A stretch of 38,504 nt of DNA from Candidatus Accumulibacter contiguus (GCF_012940005.1 NZ_SPMX01000038.1:1-38504); one strand, 5' to 3'; numbered from the stretch's first letter, positions 1 to 7,926 are shown. Notes: a model not told the origin generated them from the letters alone. Numbers and translations: made by a program.

Positions 1-178
1 CTCCCGACCAGTCGTCGAATTCGCCCTTCACCAGACGTTCCATGGCGACGATTCGTTCCGGTGCCCAGTTCGTCAGATTGGCGATGGTTCGTGTGCAGAC
101 TTTGCCTCCCTCGCGATAGGACTCGCGAAGCAGGATGGCCGGCCTGGACTTTCGGTTGGGGACGCGGGCGATGTACAT
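1..178 (-). CDS. IS1634-type transposase, N-terminal part (runs off window)
   Basis: The minus strand from an ATG at 178 reads without a stop to the window edge (59 codons). It begins MYIARVPNRKSRP and contains LLRESYREGGKVCTRTIANL, the characteristic N-terminus of IS1634-family transposases, which precedes the DDE nuclease domain. Only the N-terminal segment is visible, so intactness cannot be judged. The AT-rich DNA just upstream (185-225) contrasts with the GC-rich surroundings and would carry the element's promoter and end. The family call rests on recognising the N-terminal motif; the catalytic residues lie outside the window. Confidence 0.75.
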   Translation of the reverse strand, partial: MYIARVPNRKSRPAILLRESYREGGKVCTRTIANLTNWAPERIVAMERLVKGEFDDWSG

Positions 179-184
179 GCCGAC

Positions 185-225
185 AATAATAGCCAATAGC
201 ACATTGTTTGTAAATAGCTATTATT
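185..225. repeat. AT-rich inverted repeat upstream of the transposase
   Basis: AATAATAGC at 185-193 is matched by its exact reverse complement GCTATTATT at 217-225. It sits 7 bases upstream of the transposase start codon in unusually AT-rich sequence. It could be an operator, a promoter hairpin or part of the insertion-sequence end; the sequence does not distinguish these. Confidence 0.5.
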
Positions 226-815
226 ATATTTACATGCCTACATTTTTGCCGATTTTCTGGTTTCTTGCCATGAATCAACGACTTACCTCAAGGGCTCCGG
301 GAAGGTCCGTCAGGGCGCCAAGCTTGAGCGGGCTGAAAAGCGTGGTCATGGTTGCAAGTCTCCTGAGATATGGGGTGACGAATACTAACCTAACCTTGCG
401 CAGTGACTGGATCACTTCTGCTGAGCAGCTGGCATTGATTGAGATCCTCGAAGAAAGCTTTTCGAGGATTGACGATCAACTTGCCTTCCAGGCACATTCA
501 TGCTGACGGTGCGGGCGACCCTGAACGCAAGCGGAAGGAGCAGGCTCAGCCGGCAATCGATAGACTGTACCAGGAACACGCGGACGCGCGTCGCGGGGTC
601 GCCGTCATTCCGGTGCGCGAGACGGAAGCGTGTGCCATCGTCGATGGCGATGCCCTGCGCAGTGTGTTTGGTACCACGCTCAGCGATGAGGCACTCGGTT
701 TGCCTTCGTCGGAGGGAATCGCGGAGGGACTCCCGATCCGAAAGCATTGCTGAAACGCCGCGGGCGCTGATCCAGGCGATGGTCGAGTGTGTACGGCCTG
801 AGCCGATGAAGTCGA
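226..815. other. Stretch with no supported gene
   Basis: Several overlapping open frames exist on both strands here, but none shows a recognisable family, a convincing ribosome binding site or a composition that favours one frame. It probably consists of debris between mobile elements, joining the IS1634-type element to the reverse transcriptase remnant downstream. Confidence 0.5.
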
Positions 816-956
816 TTGAACATCAAATCGGGTGATCTCTCTCAGCACCTGAAGGGCAAGGTGTCCGCACATCTGGTGCGTTACGCGGATGACTTTGTCG
901 TCATGTTGAACGACATCCCGCTGCGGCTCGACTGCCTGAGTCTGCCCGGCAGTTGA
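816..956 (+). pseudogene. Group II intron-type reverse transcriptase remnant
   Basis: The frame ending at the TGA of 954-956 contains LVRYADDFVVML, the palm motif with the catalytic YADD aspartates typical of group II intron maturases. It is preceded by HLKGKV, which resembles the segment before that motif in intact proteins. Only about 46 residues survive: an in-frame stop lies just upstream and another follows soon after, whereas complete proteins exceed 400 residues. No intron domain V hairpin was identified. It is a scar of a degraded retroelement. Confidence 0.6.
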
Positions 957-989
957 ACCGCAGTGCCGGCCCGTCACCCGTGCAGCGGT

Positions 990-1115
990 TCAGCGGCTGA
1001 CCAGGGGCACGATATCCGTCGCACGCTTCTCGGCCTGTTTGGCGGACCTCTTTTCCTTGGGAGTCAACAGCGGCTGCTTCTTCTGTTCCTTGTTGCCCTG
1101 CCTTATCTTGCCCAT
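990..1115 (-). CDS. 41-residue basic conserved small protein
   Basis: A short minus-strand frame encodes 41 residues beginning MGKIRQGNKEQKKQP and ending TDIVPLVSR. It is rich in lysine, arginine and glutamine, with no hydrophobic segment or cysteine. A Shine-Dalgarno GAGGAG lies about 7 bases before the ATG at 1115, which strongly supports translation. The layout (MGK-x-R-x-GNKE start, KKQP, then PKEKR-x-AK, ending near VPL) resembles small proteins I recall as hypothetical in betaproteobacteria. No function is known to me. It is divergent from the FMN reductase at 1372. Confidence 0.6.
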   Translation of the reverse strand: MGKIRQGNKEQKKQPLLTPKEKRSAKQAEKRATDIVPLVSR

Positions 1116-1219
1116 GATCGTACTCCTCGTGAGCACCCGCGAACGCAGGTGTTTATCGAGTATAGGCCGATCAGCGAGCAGAAACCGCCGCTCGGAAAAT
1201 AAGTTGACGGCAGCTGGGA

Positions 1220-1251
1220 GCCCGTCTGTCTGCGGGCGGAACCTCTCCGCC
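1220..1251. other. Two overlapping, mutually exclusive hairpins
   Basis: GCCCG at 1220-1224 can pair with CGGGC at 1233-1237. GGCGGA at 1235-1240 can pair with TCCGCC at 1246-1251. The arms share bases 1235-1237, so only one helix can form at a time. They lie about 120 bases upstream of the FMN reductase start. This could be leader attenuation or chance in GC-rich DNA. Confidence 0.3.
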
Positions 1252-1371
1252 GGTACGATGGTCTGTCTGTGACGCTTGACTGCCCGAGAAGCCGGCTGCG
1301 GCGATCGTCTGCGTCGTTAGGCCTTCCGGGTGCCATCGCTTTCACTTCCTTCAACTTCACTGGAGATCACC

Positions 1372-1926
1372 ATGAGCCAATACCAGATCGCCGTTGTCGT
1401 CGGCAGCCTGCGGCGCGATTCGTACAACTGCCGCCTGGCGACCGCCGTCAGCCGGCTGGCGCCGTCCAACTTCCTGTTTTCCCAGGTACAGATCGGCGAT
1501 TTGCCGCTCTACAACCAGGACGACGATAGCCGTCCCGCCGATTCGGTCAGCCGCTTGAAGTCCGAAATCTCGGCCGCACAGGGCCTGCTGTTCGTCACTC
1601 CCGAATACAACCGTTCGCTCCCAGGGGTGCTCAAGAACGCGATCGACCACGCCTCGCGCCCATATGGCCAGAATGCCTGGGCGGGCAAGCCCGCCGGCGT
1701 CCTCGGCGCGTCCATCGGAGCGATCGGCACGGCGATGGCGCAACAGCATCTACGCAACATCCTCGCCTACCTCGATGTGCCGACGCTTGGCCAACCGGAA
1801 GCCTTCGTTCATGTCAAGGAGGGTTTGTTCGACGAGGCCGGCAACATTGGCGAAGGTAGCCGGCAGTTCCTGCAGAACTGGGTGGACCGCTACGTGGCCT
1901 GGGTGAAGCAGCACAACGACCGATGA
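1372..1926 (+). CDS. NADPH-dependent FMN reductase (chromate/quinone reductase family)
   Basis: This 184-residue flavodoxin-fold protein would use NAD(P)H to reduce FMN-bound substrates such as quinones or chromate in the cytoplasm. Visible features are the N-terminal beta strand and phosphate loop GSLRRDSYN near residues 11-19, and the family signature PEYNRSLPGVLKNAIDH, which binds flavin. The length matches ChrR/YieF-type proteins. The start at 1372 is preceded by GGAG about 7 bases upstream; a longer frame starting at 1330 lacks a comparable site. It is followed 7 bases later by the tail of a broken SDR gene, so the original neighbour is lost. The physiological substrate cannot be read from sequence. 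Confidence 0.88.
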   Translation: MSQYQIAVVVGSLRRDSYNCRLATAVSRLAPSNFLFSQVQIGDLPLYNQDDDSRPADSVSRLKSEISAAQGLLFVTPEYNRSLPGVLKNAIDHASRPYGQNAWAGKPAGVLGASIGAIGTAMAQQHLRNILAYLDVPTLGQPEAFVHVKEGLFDEAGNIGEGSRQFLQNWVDRYVAWVKQHNDR

Positions 1927-1933
1927 GTTGACC

Positions 1934-2249
1934 ATGACCTCCACCGCCAACTATGCGCCATCCGCGGGCGCCCGCCGGGCCGCCATCCGGAGCGGCAGCC
2001 GGCAGGGCGATCCGGTGCGCGCTGCAGAAGCGATCATTCAAGCGGTCGAAGCGCCGCAGGCGCCGCTGCATTTGCTGCTTGGCCGGCCCGCGCGCGAACT
2101 GGCCGCCGGGCTCCAGCGCCGTACCGCGCGCCATTGCCGCAGGCCGGCCCGCGCTCAAACTGGCCACCGTCAAGCTGAAGGAGTTTTCGGCGGAGATGGC
2201 GACGTGGCGAGACCTCTCGCTCGGTGCCGACTTTCCGGACGCGGGTTGA
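1934..2249 (+). pseudogene. C-terminal remnant of a short-chain dehydrogenase/reductase
   Basis: The frame opening at 1934 contains AGARRAAIRSGSRQGDP, then AAEAIIQAVEA and PLHLLLGRPA, the C-terminal part of a common SDR subgroup. The matching end of the protein (LKEFSAEMATWRDLSLGADF) continues in another frame and stops at 2249, so at least one frameshift lies around 2100-2150. The Rossmann NAD(P) motif and the YxxxK active site are absent; they would lie upstream where the FMN reductase now ends. It is a deletion scar. Confidence 0.7.
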
Positions 2250-2619
2250 CCGGAAATGGTTCGCAGGATCGACAGCCGGCATTCGCAAAGCCTTGAACTT
2301 CTCACCGGCAGGCCTGATTCCCAACCGCGCTCAGACGCTCGAGATATTGCGGCTGATGGGCCGGCATCGCCCCCTGCTGATGCTCCTTGGCGATGACGAT
2401 GGCTATGGCACGCGCTGGCTGCTGGACGGCCAGGAGGTGCTGCCAGGAATCGCCAAGTACCTCATGGAAGCGGGTCTGGTTGCCGACGCGGGGGCCACCG
2501 GCTTAGGTGTCCGCAGGCTCGCGCTGACCGAATCCGGGGACCGCGTTCGCAAGGACGGCGAGACCTGGTGGAAGAGCCTCGGTTTCATCGAACGCCTGAA
2601 AATCCGGATCCTCGGTTGA
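2224..2619 (+). CDS. Hypothetical protein, possibly winged-helix-like
   Basis: An open frame of up to 131 residues, not assigned to a named family. The convincing part begins around residue 40 (TLEILRLMGRHRPLLMLLGD), continues through QEVLPGIAKYLMEAGLV and ends RLALTESGDRVRKDGETWW, followed by a basic C-terminus. A helical segment followed by LALTESG is what small winged-helix proteins look like, but this is only a resemblance. The start is unclear: ATG at 2224 lies inside the SDR remnant, and ATG at 2356 is an alternative. It lies 10 bases before the TIR gene and may form an operon with it. Confidence 0.5.
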   Translation: MPTFRTRVDRKWFAGSTAGIRKALNFSPAGLIPNRAQTLEILRLMGRHRPLLMLLGDDDGYGTRWLLDGQEVLPGIAKYLMEAGLVADAGATGLGVRRLALTESGDRVRKDGETWWKSLGFIERLKIRILG

Positions 2620-2629
2620 TGAGGCGCGA

Positions 2630-3004
2630 ATGACCATCATCGAACGAGCCACCGCCCCTGCCTCTGCAGCCGCATCCCCTCCCGGTGTCCCGCCCCTGCT
2701 CGTCCGCCAGGCCAGTGCGCGTGATCCGGTGGTCTTCATCAGCTACTCGCGTAGCGACCGGCAGATCGCCGATCGTCTGGTCGCCGACCTGCAGCACGCC
2801 GGCCACGCCTGCTGGCTCGATACCAGCGACATCCCCGGCGGCGAGATATGGCTGGCGGCGATTGCCGACGGCATCGAGCGCGCCCATGCCTTCGTCAACC
2901 TGGTATCGACGGCCGCCAACGCCAATGCCAACGACTGGGTGCGGTTGGAGTACCTGCAGGCAAGGAAGCGCGGCAAGCCTATCTCTCGCGCTTGCTGTCG
3001 CTGA
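2630..3004 (+). CDS. TIR-domain protein, truncated after the TIR domain
   Basis: This 124-residue product has a low-complexity Ala/Pro N-terminus (about 1-30) and then a TIR domain starting VVFISYSRSDRQIADRLV. The BB-loop region (CWLDTSDIPGGEIW) carries the acidic residues expected near a NADase active site, and the domain continues to EYLQARKRGKP. Bacterial TIR proteins cleave NAD+ or act as signalling adaptors, usually with a further effector or sensor domain. Here the frame ends 8 residues after the TIR core, and 190 bases of unassignable sequence separate it from an IS4 transposase, so the downstream domains look lost. It may be an inactive fragment. Start at 2630 has a GAGG-like site. 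Confidence 0.75.
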   Translation: MTIIERATAPASAAASPPGVPPLLVRQASARDPVVFISYSRSDRQIADRLVADLQHAGHACWLDTSDIPGGEIWLAAIADGIERAHAFVNLVSTAANANANDWVRLEYLQARKRGKPISRACCR

Positions 3005-3194
3005 ACAGGGCAAAGTCGTTCACGTAGAGCAGGGCGCCGCTGCGCGGCGCTTCAGAGAACCAGCAAACCAGAACAGAGAGCAGTGTGCCGGTGGCCAACG
3101 GTTCAAATGATGGGGGAGACACACCACACCCGAAAGCCGAGAAGGCAGTAGCGGACGCCGGGATGGGAGGCAATCCTCGCAACTTAGCACATAG

Positions 3195-4380
3195 TCATGC
3201 GGGTTTGTACGCATGAGAGAGATGAGGTTTGGGTTGAGGGTGATGGGGATTCGTTCGCTCGGGGACGAGCTTCTGCAGGTCCCTGGCGATCTCTTTCATC
3301 AGGGATTTGAGTTGGCGGGTAGTAGCCGCGCCGGCCAGCAGCCAGCGGCCGACTTTTTTCCTTGATCTTTTGGATCGCCTGGGTACGGTTGATTCTGTAG
3401 GGGGAGTCGGGGTCGAGGTGGGCATCAGTCGCGACATAGGCGGCCAGGGCATTGAGGTTGTCGAAGCTCACCTTGGCCCCAAAGTCCTGATTGGCGGCGT
3501 GCCAGGACAGGCCGGAAGTGTGCTCGAGGCCGAGGCGATGCTTGATCCGTTTGAAAGCCTCCTCAATTCTCCAGCGAGAATGATAGAGCCCCGCGAAAGC
3601 GGCAGTGGGAAAAGCGATCGCATCCAATAGAGAGGTCATCACCCCATGAATCCGCCCATTTGGGGTCACTACCCGCACCAGGCGAACCGTCGTGGACGTC
3701 CACGGGCAGTCGTAGTCTTCGGCATCACGCCGGTTCGGTGCGCGCAGCGTGACCACCCGTTCGCTTTCGCCGGAGCGCAGGAATTCACGCACCACCTTGA
3801 ATCCACGGGAAAGATCGCAACGGATACAGAAATGAATGGGGCGCGCGATGAGGACTGCGGGCAGCCACCGGCAGGGAAAGCCCCGGTCAAGGAGCAGCAG
3901 ATCCTGCGGGCACAGCTCATCAATCGATTCGAAGAGCATCTGTCGTTCGTTACCACTGCCCATCTGCAACTTGAAGCTGAGAAACCGTTCGATTCCCGGC
4001 AAGTAAAGGCCGAACGCCACGCCACTGACGATCGAACGTATCCCCTTCTTCCGCATCGTCAGCTGAACCGTCGTGCCATCGCCGGCAACCACCCGCAGCC
4101 CCTGCCATCGAGGAATCGATATCTCCTTCTCCACGTGGGCGATCAACTCCCGGCTCACCTCGTCGAAGACCCGCGAACTGATCTTGTAGCGCGCGGCGGA
4201 AAACGCTTGTGCGCTCACTTTCCGGATCGACTCCGCCCGATTCCGGAGGTCGGCAAAGAACGTATTCCACTACGACTGGACGGCGCCCTGTACACCCGAG
4301 AGCAGAAAGCTCAGGATCACGGGGAAGGTGAGCTTGCGGTCGCGGGTGAAATGCCGGGGATCGAGACGGGATTTCTCCAT
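3195..4380 (-). pseudogene. IS4-family transposase, broken by an amber stop and a frameshift
   Basis: The minus strand from ATG 4380 begins MEKSRLDPRHFTRDRKL, the N-terminus of IS4-type transposases, and meets an in-frame TAG at 4270-4272. The frame then continues with DDE landmarks: DGTTVQL (first Asp), LLLDRGF (second Asp) and YHSRWRIEEAFKRIKHRLGLE (YREK-type region with Glu). Near 3350, at a run of six A residues on the coding strand, the sensible C-terminus (VGRWLLAGAATTRQLK) moves to another frame and ends at 3195. Both lesions must be undone to give a full protein of about 395 residues. No confident terminal inverted repeats were found. Confidence 0.85.
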
Positions 4381-4501
4381 CAGGTCCTGGGAGGACAGAT
4401 AGCGGGCGAGTGCATTAATTACATTTCAATACTTCAGGGTCAGTGATGGCATCATTTCTCTCTTCTTATCAGCTTGTTGGAGAGACGCTATGCTATATGA
4501 A

Positions 4502-4921
4502 CTACGCGGACAAAGAGATCTTCGACGAATTATGCCTTCGTGCCAAGTTGGGAGGATTGAGATTGACCGCGGCAACTCTCGCCTCAAAGTTCGGTTCGCC
4601 GGCCTTCTCTCTCGCGACCTTGTCAAATCCGTCTTGCATGGCGCGTTGTGCAAATCTGGCAGGCGTCGCGGCATTGGCTTGCTCAGCATCCATTCTGGCC
4701 TTCTCGAATCGGGCGCCGATCTTTTCTTGCAATTCCCGGTCTGCTTCGTCGGCCCGTACTCGCTGGTCTGCGGCAGACAGTTCAGACCATCTCGGGATGT
4801 ACGCCTCGGCAATTGAGCGCAGTTGTAGCGGTAGATCGTCTATCGAACGGTCAAACCACTTGGCGAGCTTTCGCGCTATCTCACCGTCGGTCGGGATGTT
4901 CGCTTTGAATGTGATTTGCAT
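4502..4921 (-). CDS. Hypothetical charged, helical protein
   Basis: A 139-residue protein of no recognised family. From ATG 4921, preceded by GAAGGAA at a good distance, it reads MQITFKANIPTDGEIARKL, then a strongly charged helical region (ADEADRELQEKIGARFEKAR) and an alanine-rich stretch, ending KISLSA. There is no signal peptide or membrane segment. The first 20 residues look like a short beta strand followed by a helix, and the bulk probably forms coiled coils. The gene is isolated between an IS4 remnant and a higA fragment, a setting typical of mobile accessory genes. Confidence 0.6.
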   Translation of the reverse strand: MQITFKANIPTDGEIARKLAKWFDRSIDDLPLQLRSIAEAYIPRWSELSAADQRVRADEADRELQEKIGARFEKARMDAEQANAATPARFAQRAMQDGFDKVAREKAGEPNFEARVAAVNLNPPNLARRHNSSKISLSA

Positions 4922-5018
4922 CGCGCATTCCTTCAAATGCTCCTGCATTTGGGTGCCGCGCCAGCCGGGTGAAGGAACCCGGTTTTCTCCCCGTCGGGAT
5001 AGGCGCGGCAAAACTTGG

Positions 5019-5128
5019 TCAGGCGGCGAGCTTCTCCAACGGCTTGATGTTGGGTTTCGGCAGTTGCTCGGCTTGCCACAGATCCCACTGGCTCTGCATC
5101 CCTAGCCATAGATCGGCGGACGTGCCTA
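5019..5128 (-). pseudogene. C-terminal fragment of a HigA-type antitoxin
   Basis: The minus strand from the ISAzo13-type insertion point reads LGTSADLWLGMQSQWDLWQ, then AEQLPKPNIKPLEKLAA and a stop at 5019. LGTSADLWL followed by DLWQ is the C-terminal signature of HigA/VapI-type helix-turn-helix antitoxins. The DNA-binding HTH and the partner toxin (higB) are missing. The insertion sequence abuts the break, and sequence on its other side does not restore the antitoxin N-terminus convincingly, so a deletion accompanied or preceded the insertion. Confidence 0.7.
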
Positions 5129-5150
5129 GGAACGTTCAAAAAACAAGTTG
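5129..5150 (+). repeat. Left terminal inverted repeat of the ISAzo13-type element
   Basis: The sequence starting GGAACGTTCAAAAAACAAG matches the inverted right end with two substitutions over its inner 20 bases, plus one extra G at the tip of the right end. Confidence 0.75.
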
Positions 5151-5342
5151 CGGAATTTGAGTATTTGTCAGCAATTCCCGGCATAAATCATTCAACCCAT
5201 TGATTACAAATGACTCTCAAAATGCATGCACAGCTTTGGTGCGATAATTTATTATATAAATTAATAGGTTAAGTCAGGCCGGGAATTACTGAGTATTTGT
5301 TAAGATGGCAGATTCTCCCATGGCTAAGATTTCCTTCATTGC

Positions 5343-6570
5343 ATGAAGCCTTACACTGAAGAAATAGAACGTCTGATGACGACAATGTTTTGCAGGTTGT
5401 CCGAAAAAGATCGGCGACGGTATGCGGCAGTCGAAGCCCAGAAATTAGGGTGGGGTGGAAAGGAATATATTTCGCAATTGTTGGGTATAGACTCCAGGAC
5501 GATCTGCCAAGCTTGGCGGATTTGAAAGAAATGCAAGAATTGGCGCCCGGTCGGATCCGCAGACCAGGGGGCGGCCGCAAATCCATCATCAACGCCATGC
5601 CTGAATTGGAAAGCATTTTTTTTTTGAAGTCATCGCTGAACATACGGCAGGAAGTCCGCAACACGACATCGTCTGGACGAACCTCAAACCGCAAGCTATT
5701 GCCGATCGAATCACGACGAATGGCATTCCTGTAAGTCGCTATGTTGCCTGCAAGTTGTTGAAAAAGAATAAATTTGCAAGTCGCCAAGCCCAGAAAAAGA
5801 AGTCGTTCAAGCAACATCCAGAACGTAATCCCCAGTTTCAGAACATCACAGAAATCAAAGCGAAGTATCTTGCACGGAACCAGCCTGTGATCAGCATGGA
5901 TACGAAGAAAAAGGAGATGATAGGCAACTTCTATCGCGCGGGAAAATTGTACGCACGAGAATCCATTGAAGTCTTGGACCATGATTTTGCCAGCTACGGC
6001 GAGGGAAAAATTGTGCCTCATGGACTATATGATGTAGGGTTAAACAAGGGGCACGTGAACCTAGGAACGAGCCACGATACGACGGAATTTGCGTGCGACA
6101 GCGTCGCGCACTGGTGGGAAAAGGTGGGCCAGTACGACTATGCTCACGCCACCCAACTCCTCCTGACGTGCGATGGCGGAGGCAGCAATCCCTCCAATTC
6201 CTCTTTGTTTCGACAGGATTTGCAGACCTTGGCCAACCGCATCGGACTGGAAATTCGTATTGCCCACTACCCGCCGTACTGCTCCAAACACAACCCGATC
6301 GAACACCGTCTTTTCCCTCATGTCACGCGTGCTTGCGAAGGCGTAGTCTTCAAGAACGTTCCATTGGTGAAGGAATTGATTGAACGCACACACACGAAAA
6401 CTGGCCTGTGTGTCTCCGTCGACATCCTCAACAAAGTCTACGAAACTGGGCGCAAAGCTTCAGAGCAACTCAAGTCAACCCTGAAGATTATTGCCGATTC
6501 CATTCTTCCTAAATGGAATTACACCGTTTCTCCGCAGTCAGATATTGAATTTACACAAGTTGTTTCTTGA
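5343..6570 (+). pseudogene. ISAzo13-family transposase with two frameshifts
   Basis: The gene starts MKPYTEEIERLMTTMF at 5343 and reads to about 5510, where a missing base moves the frame (LADLKEMQELAPGRIRRPGG continues in a second frame). A second shift falls at a run of ten T residues (5616-5625), after which the third frame gives the rest: VISMDTKKKEMIGNF (first catalytic Asp region), LLLTCDGGGSNPSN (second Asp) and KHNPIEHRLFPH (Glu), ending at 6570. The order and spacing fit ISAzo13-type transposases of about 400 residues. The present copy cannot make the full protein without two frame corrections. Confidence 0.85.
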
Positions 6571-6578
6571 ACGTTCCC
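6556..6578 (-). repeat. Right terminal inverted repeat of the ISAzo13-type element
   Basis: Read inward from 6578 the sequence is GGGAACGTTCAAGAAACAA, closely matching the left end. It starts only 15 bases before the transposase stop codon and overlaps it. Confidence 0.75.
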
Positions 6579-6868
6579 TAGGCTCCGGACGGGATGTTCG
6601 GTTACTCCTAGCGAGGTATGCAGACGACGTGCGCGTGGCGGCCGAGAAGTTCGCGCTCCAACACAAGTGCAGAGTTGAGGCGCGAAAGAGCAACTCCATT
6701 CATGATCGGGTCATGTTTGTCGATGGGGCGCAGTGCTGGGTTCTGGGCGCTTCCACAAAGGATGCCGCCACCAAGAAGCCAACGTACTTGACCCCGCTCT
6801 CCGCCGATGTCGCGGCGCAGAAGATTCAGATCTATGAAGTCATCTGGAACGCGGCCACGGCAATCTAA
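6579..6868 (+). pseudogene. C-terminal fragment of a PLD-like-domain protein
   Basis: Reading out of the insertion sequence, the frame gives LLLARYADDVRVAAEKFA, then ARKSNSIHDRVMFVDGAQCW, VLGASTKDAA and PTYLTPL, ending IWNAATAI at 6868. The IHDRVMFVDG...VLGASTKDAA pattern resembles the second half of phospholipase-D-like modules in which the His and Asp of an HKD-type motif are kept loosely. The N-terminal part is missing. The stop codon falls in the first box of a possible attC site, which would be normal for an integron cassette gene. The family call is moderate. Confidence 0.5.
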
Positions 6869-6911
6869 CCGCAATAAAGCTGCGCCGCTCCCCTGAACTC
6901 GAACGTTGGGC
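6863..6911 (+). other. Possible attC recombination site, weak left half
   Basis: ATCTAAC at 6863-6869 fits the RYYYAAC left core box and GTTGGGC at 6905-6911 fits the GTTRRRY right core box. The right inner arm (CTGAACTCGAAC) is typical of cassette ends. The left inner arm does not pair with it, so the folded single-strand site would be poor. It may be a recombined or decayed site. Confidence 0.35.
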
Positions 6912-6979
6912 GCACTAGGCTGGAAAACAATTAGTCCCCCTAAGCTTCAAGGCAGTTGCCATGAGAAAGGGAAGTAACA

Positions 6980-7750
6980 ATGAAGCTCCACATCCTTTCG
7001 GACCTACACTTGAGTGTGTACGACATGTCACCGCCACGCACCGACGCAGATGTGGTCATTCTCGCAGGCGACATTGCTCGTCCGGTAGAGGCTATCGCGT
7101 GGATTCTGGCATTCACTGACAAACCCGTCGTATACGTACCGGGCAACCATGAGTTTTACGGCTCCAGCCTCCAGGCCACGGTACAAGAACTGCAGCGTTT
7201 GACAGCAGGCACAAACATCCACGTCCTCGACAACCAGGTACTGGAGTGGCATGGCGTTCGTTTTGTGGGTAGCACGCTGTGGACGGATTTTCTCGCCGCA
7301 GGAACTGGAACCGAACAAACCGGTGCCATAGTGCAATCGATGGCGTTCAACCGCGACTTTAGTCGTATCTACACCGATGAGCCGCCCGACAGACGGCTGT
7401 TCACACCACAAGACTCGGCTGCGCTGTTTGCGCGCAATGCTAGCTGGTTAGACACCGTGCTACGCCAGCCCTTTGGCGGTTCAACGGTAGTAGTCACGCA
7501 CCACGCTCCTTCGTTGCGCAGTATCCCCCCTCGTTTTGCTGGCTCTGCACTCAACGTCAACTTCGTCTCTGACGCCGAACACCTGGTGGGCCACGAGCGC
7601 GCTTGCCTGTGGGTGCACGGCCACTTGCACGACAGCTCAAACTACGAGATCAATGGCACGCGGGTGCTGTGTAACCCCAGGGGCTATGCGAAGGGCGGGC
7701 TGAACGAGAATCAGGCATTCGATCCGTTGCTGACGGTGGAAATCACCTAG
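6980..7750 (+). CDS. Calcineurin-like metallophosphoesterase
   Basis: A 256-residue phosphoesterase with the ordered metal-binding motifs of the family: SDLHLS (DxH, residues 7-12), LAGDIA (GD), PGNHEFY (GNHE), TTVVVTHHAP-like VTHHAP, and GHLHD (GHxH). These bind two metal ions that hydrolyse phosphate esters. The substrate is not evident. The protein has no signal peptide and should be cytoplasmic. The ATG at 6980 follows GGAAG at a normal distance. Standing alone after a possible attC site, and with more AT than the core genes, it looks like a cassette or otherwise transferred gene. Confidence 0.88.
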   Translation: MKLHILSDLHLSVYDMSPPRTDADVVILAGDIARPVEAIAWILAFTDKPVVYVPGNHEFYGSSLQATVQELQRLTAGTNIHVLDNQVLEWHGVRFVGSTLWTDFLAAGTGTEQTGAIVQSMAFNRDFSRIYTDEPPDRRLFTPQDSAALFARNASWLDTVLRQPFGGSTVVVTHHAPSLRSIPPRFAGSALNVNFVSDAEHLVGHERACLWVHGHLHDSSNYEINGTRVLCNPRGYAKGGLNENQAFDPLLTVEIT

Positions 7751-7812
7751 ACTTGAAATGCGTCAGCTTTGGCTGTTGCGAGGAAAGCTAAGTAGGAAGG
7801 GTTCGCCCAACC

Positions 7813-7852
7813 CATCAGAAAGTAAAGCATCAGAAGTAAAGCAGAAGTAAAG
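7813..7852 (+). repeat. Three short direct repeats (CAGAAGTAAAG)
   Basis: CATCAGAAAGTAAAG (7813-7827), CATCAGAAGTAAAG (7828-7841) and CAGAAGTAAAG (7842-7852) follow one another directly. The array is followed by GGGGCCAGGGTCAATTAA, a phrase I associate with ends of transposon-related repeats. It lies between the metallophosphoesterase and PIN genes. Confidence 0.55.
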
Positions 7853-7926
7853 GGGCCAGGGTCAATTAAACGTCTAATCGAACTAATAGGGGACAAACCA
7901 CGGTTTTCTGAACGAGGGTTGAAGTC

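Larger units (their letters stand above)
5129..6578 (+). mobile_element. ISAzo13-type insertion sequence, 1450 bp
   Basis: The element is bounded by imperfect inverted repeats beginning GGAACGTTCAA at 5129 and GGGAACGTTCAA read inward from 6578. The dinucleotide TA flanks both sides (5127-5128 and 6579-6580), consistent with a TA target duplication as in the Tc1/mariner-like superfamily. It carries one transposase gene in three frame segments. Its AT content is clearly higher than that of the surrounding chromosome, which suggests a relatively recent foreign origin despite the decayed gene. Confidence 0.8.

Noticed and set aside
135-506. 123-residue plus-strand open frame at the left end
   Set aside because: It overlaps the IS1634-type transposase on the other strand, has no ribosome site and no family resemblance.
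412-977. Several 100-140 residue open frames on both strands
   Set aside because: They overlap each other in several frames, show no recognisable motif or ribosome site, and one overlaps the reverse transcriptase remnant antisense.
2979-3182. 67-residue minus-strand frame beyond the TIR gene
   Set aside because: It overlaps the TIR gene end and has no features of a real protein.
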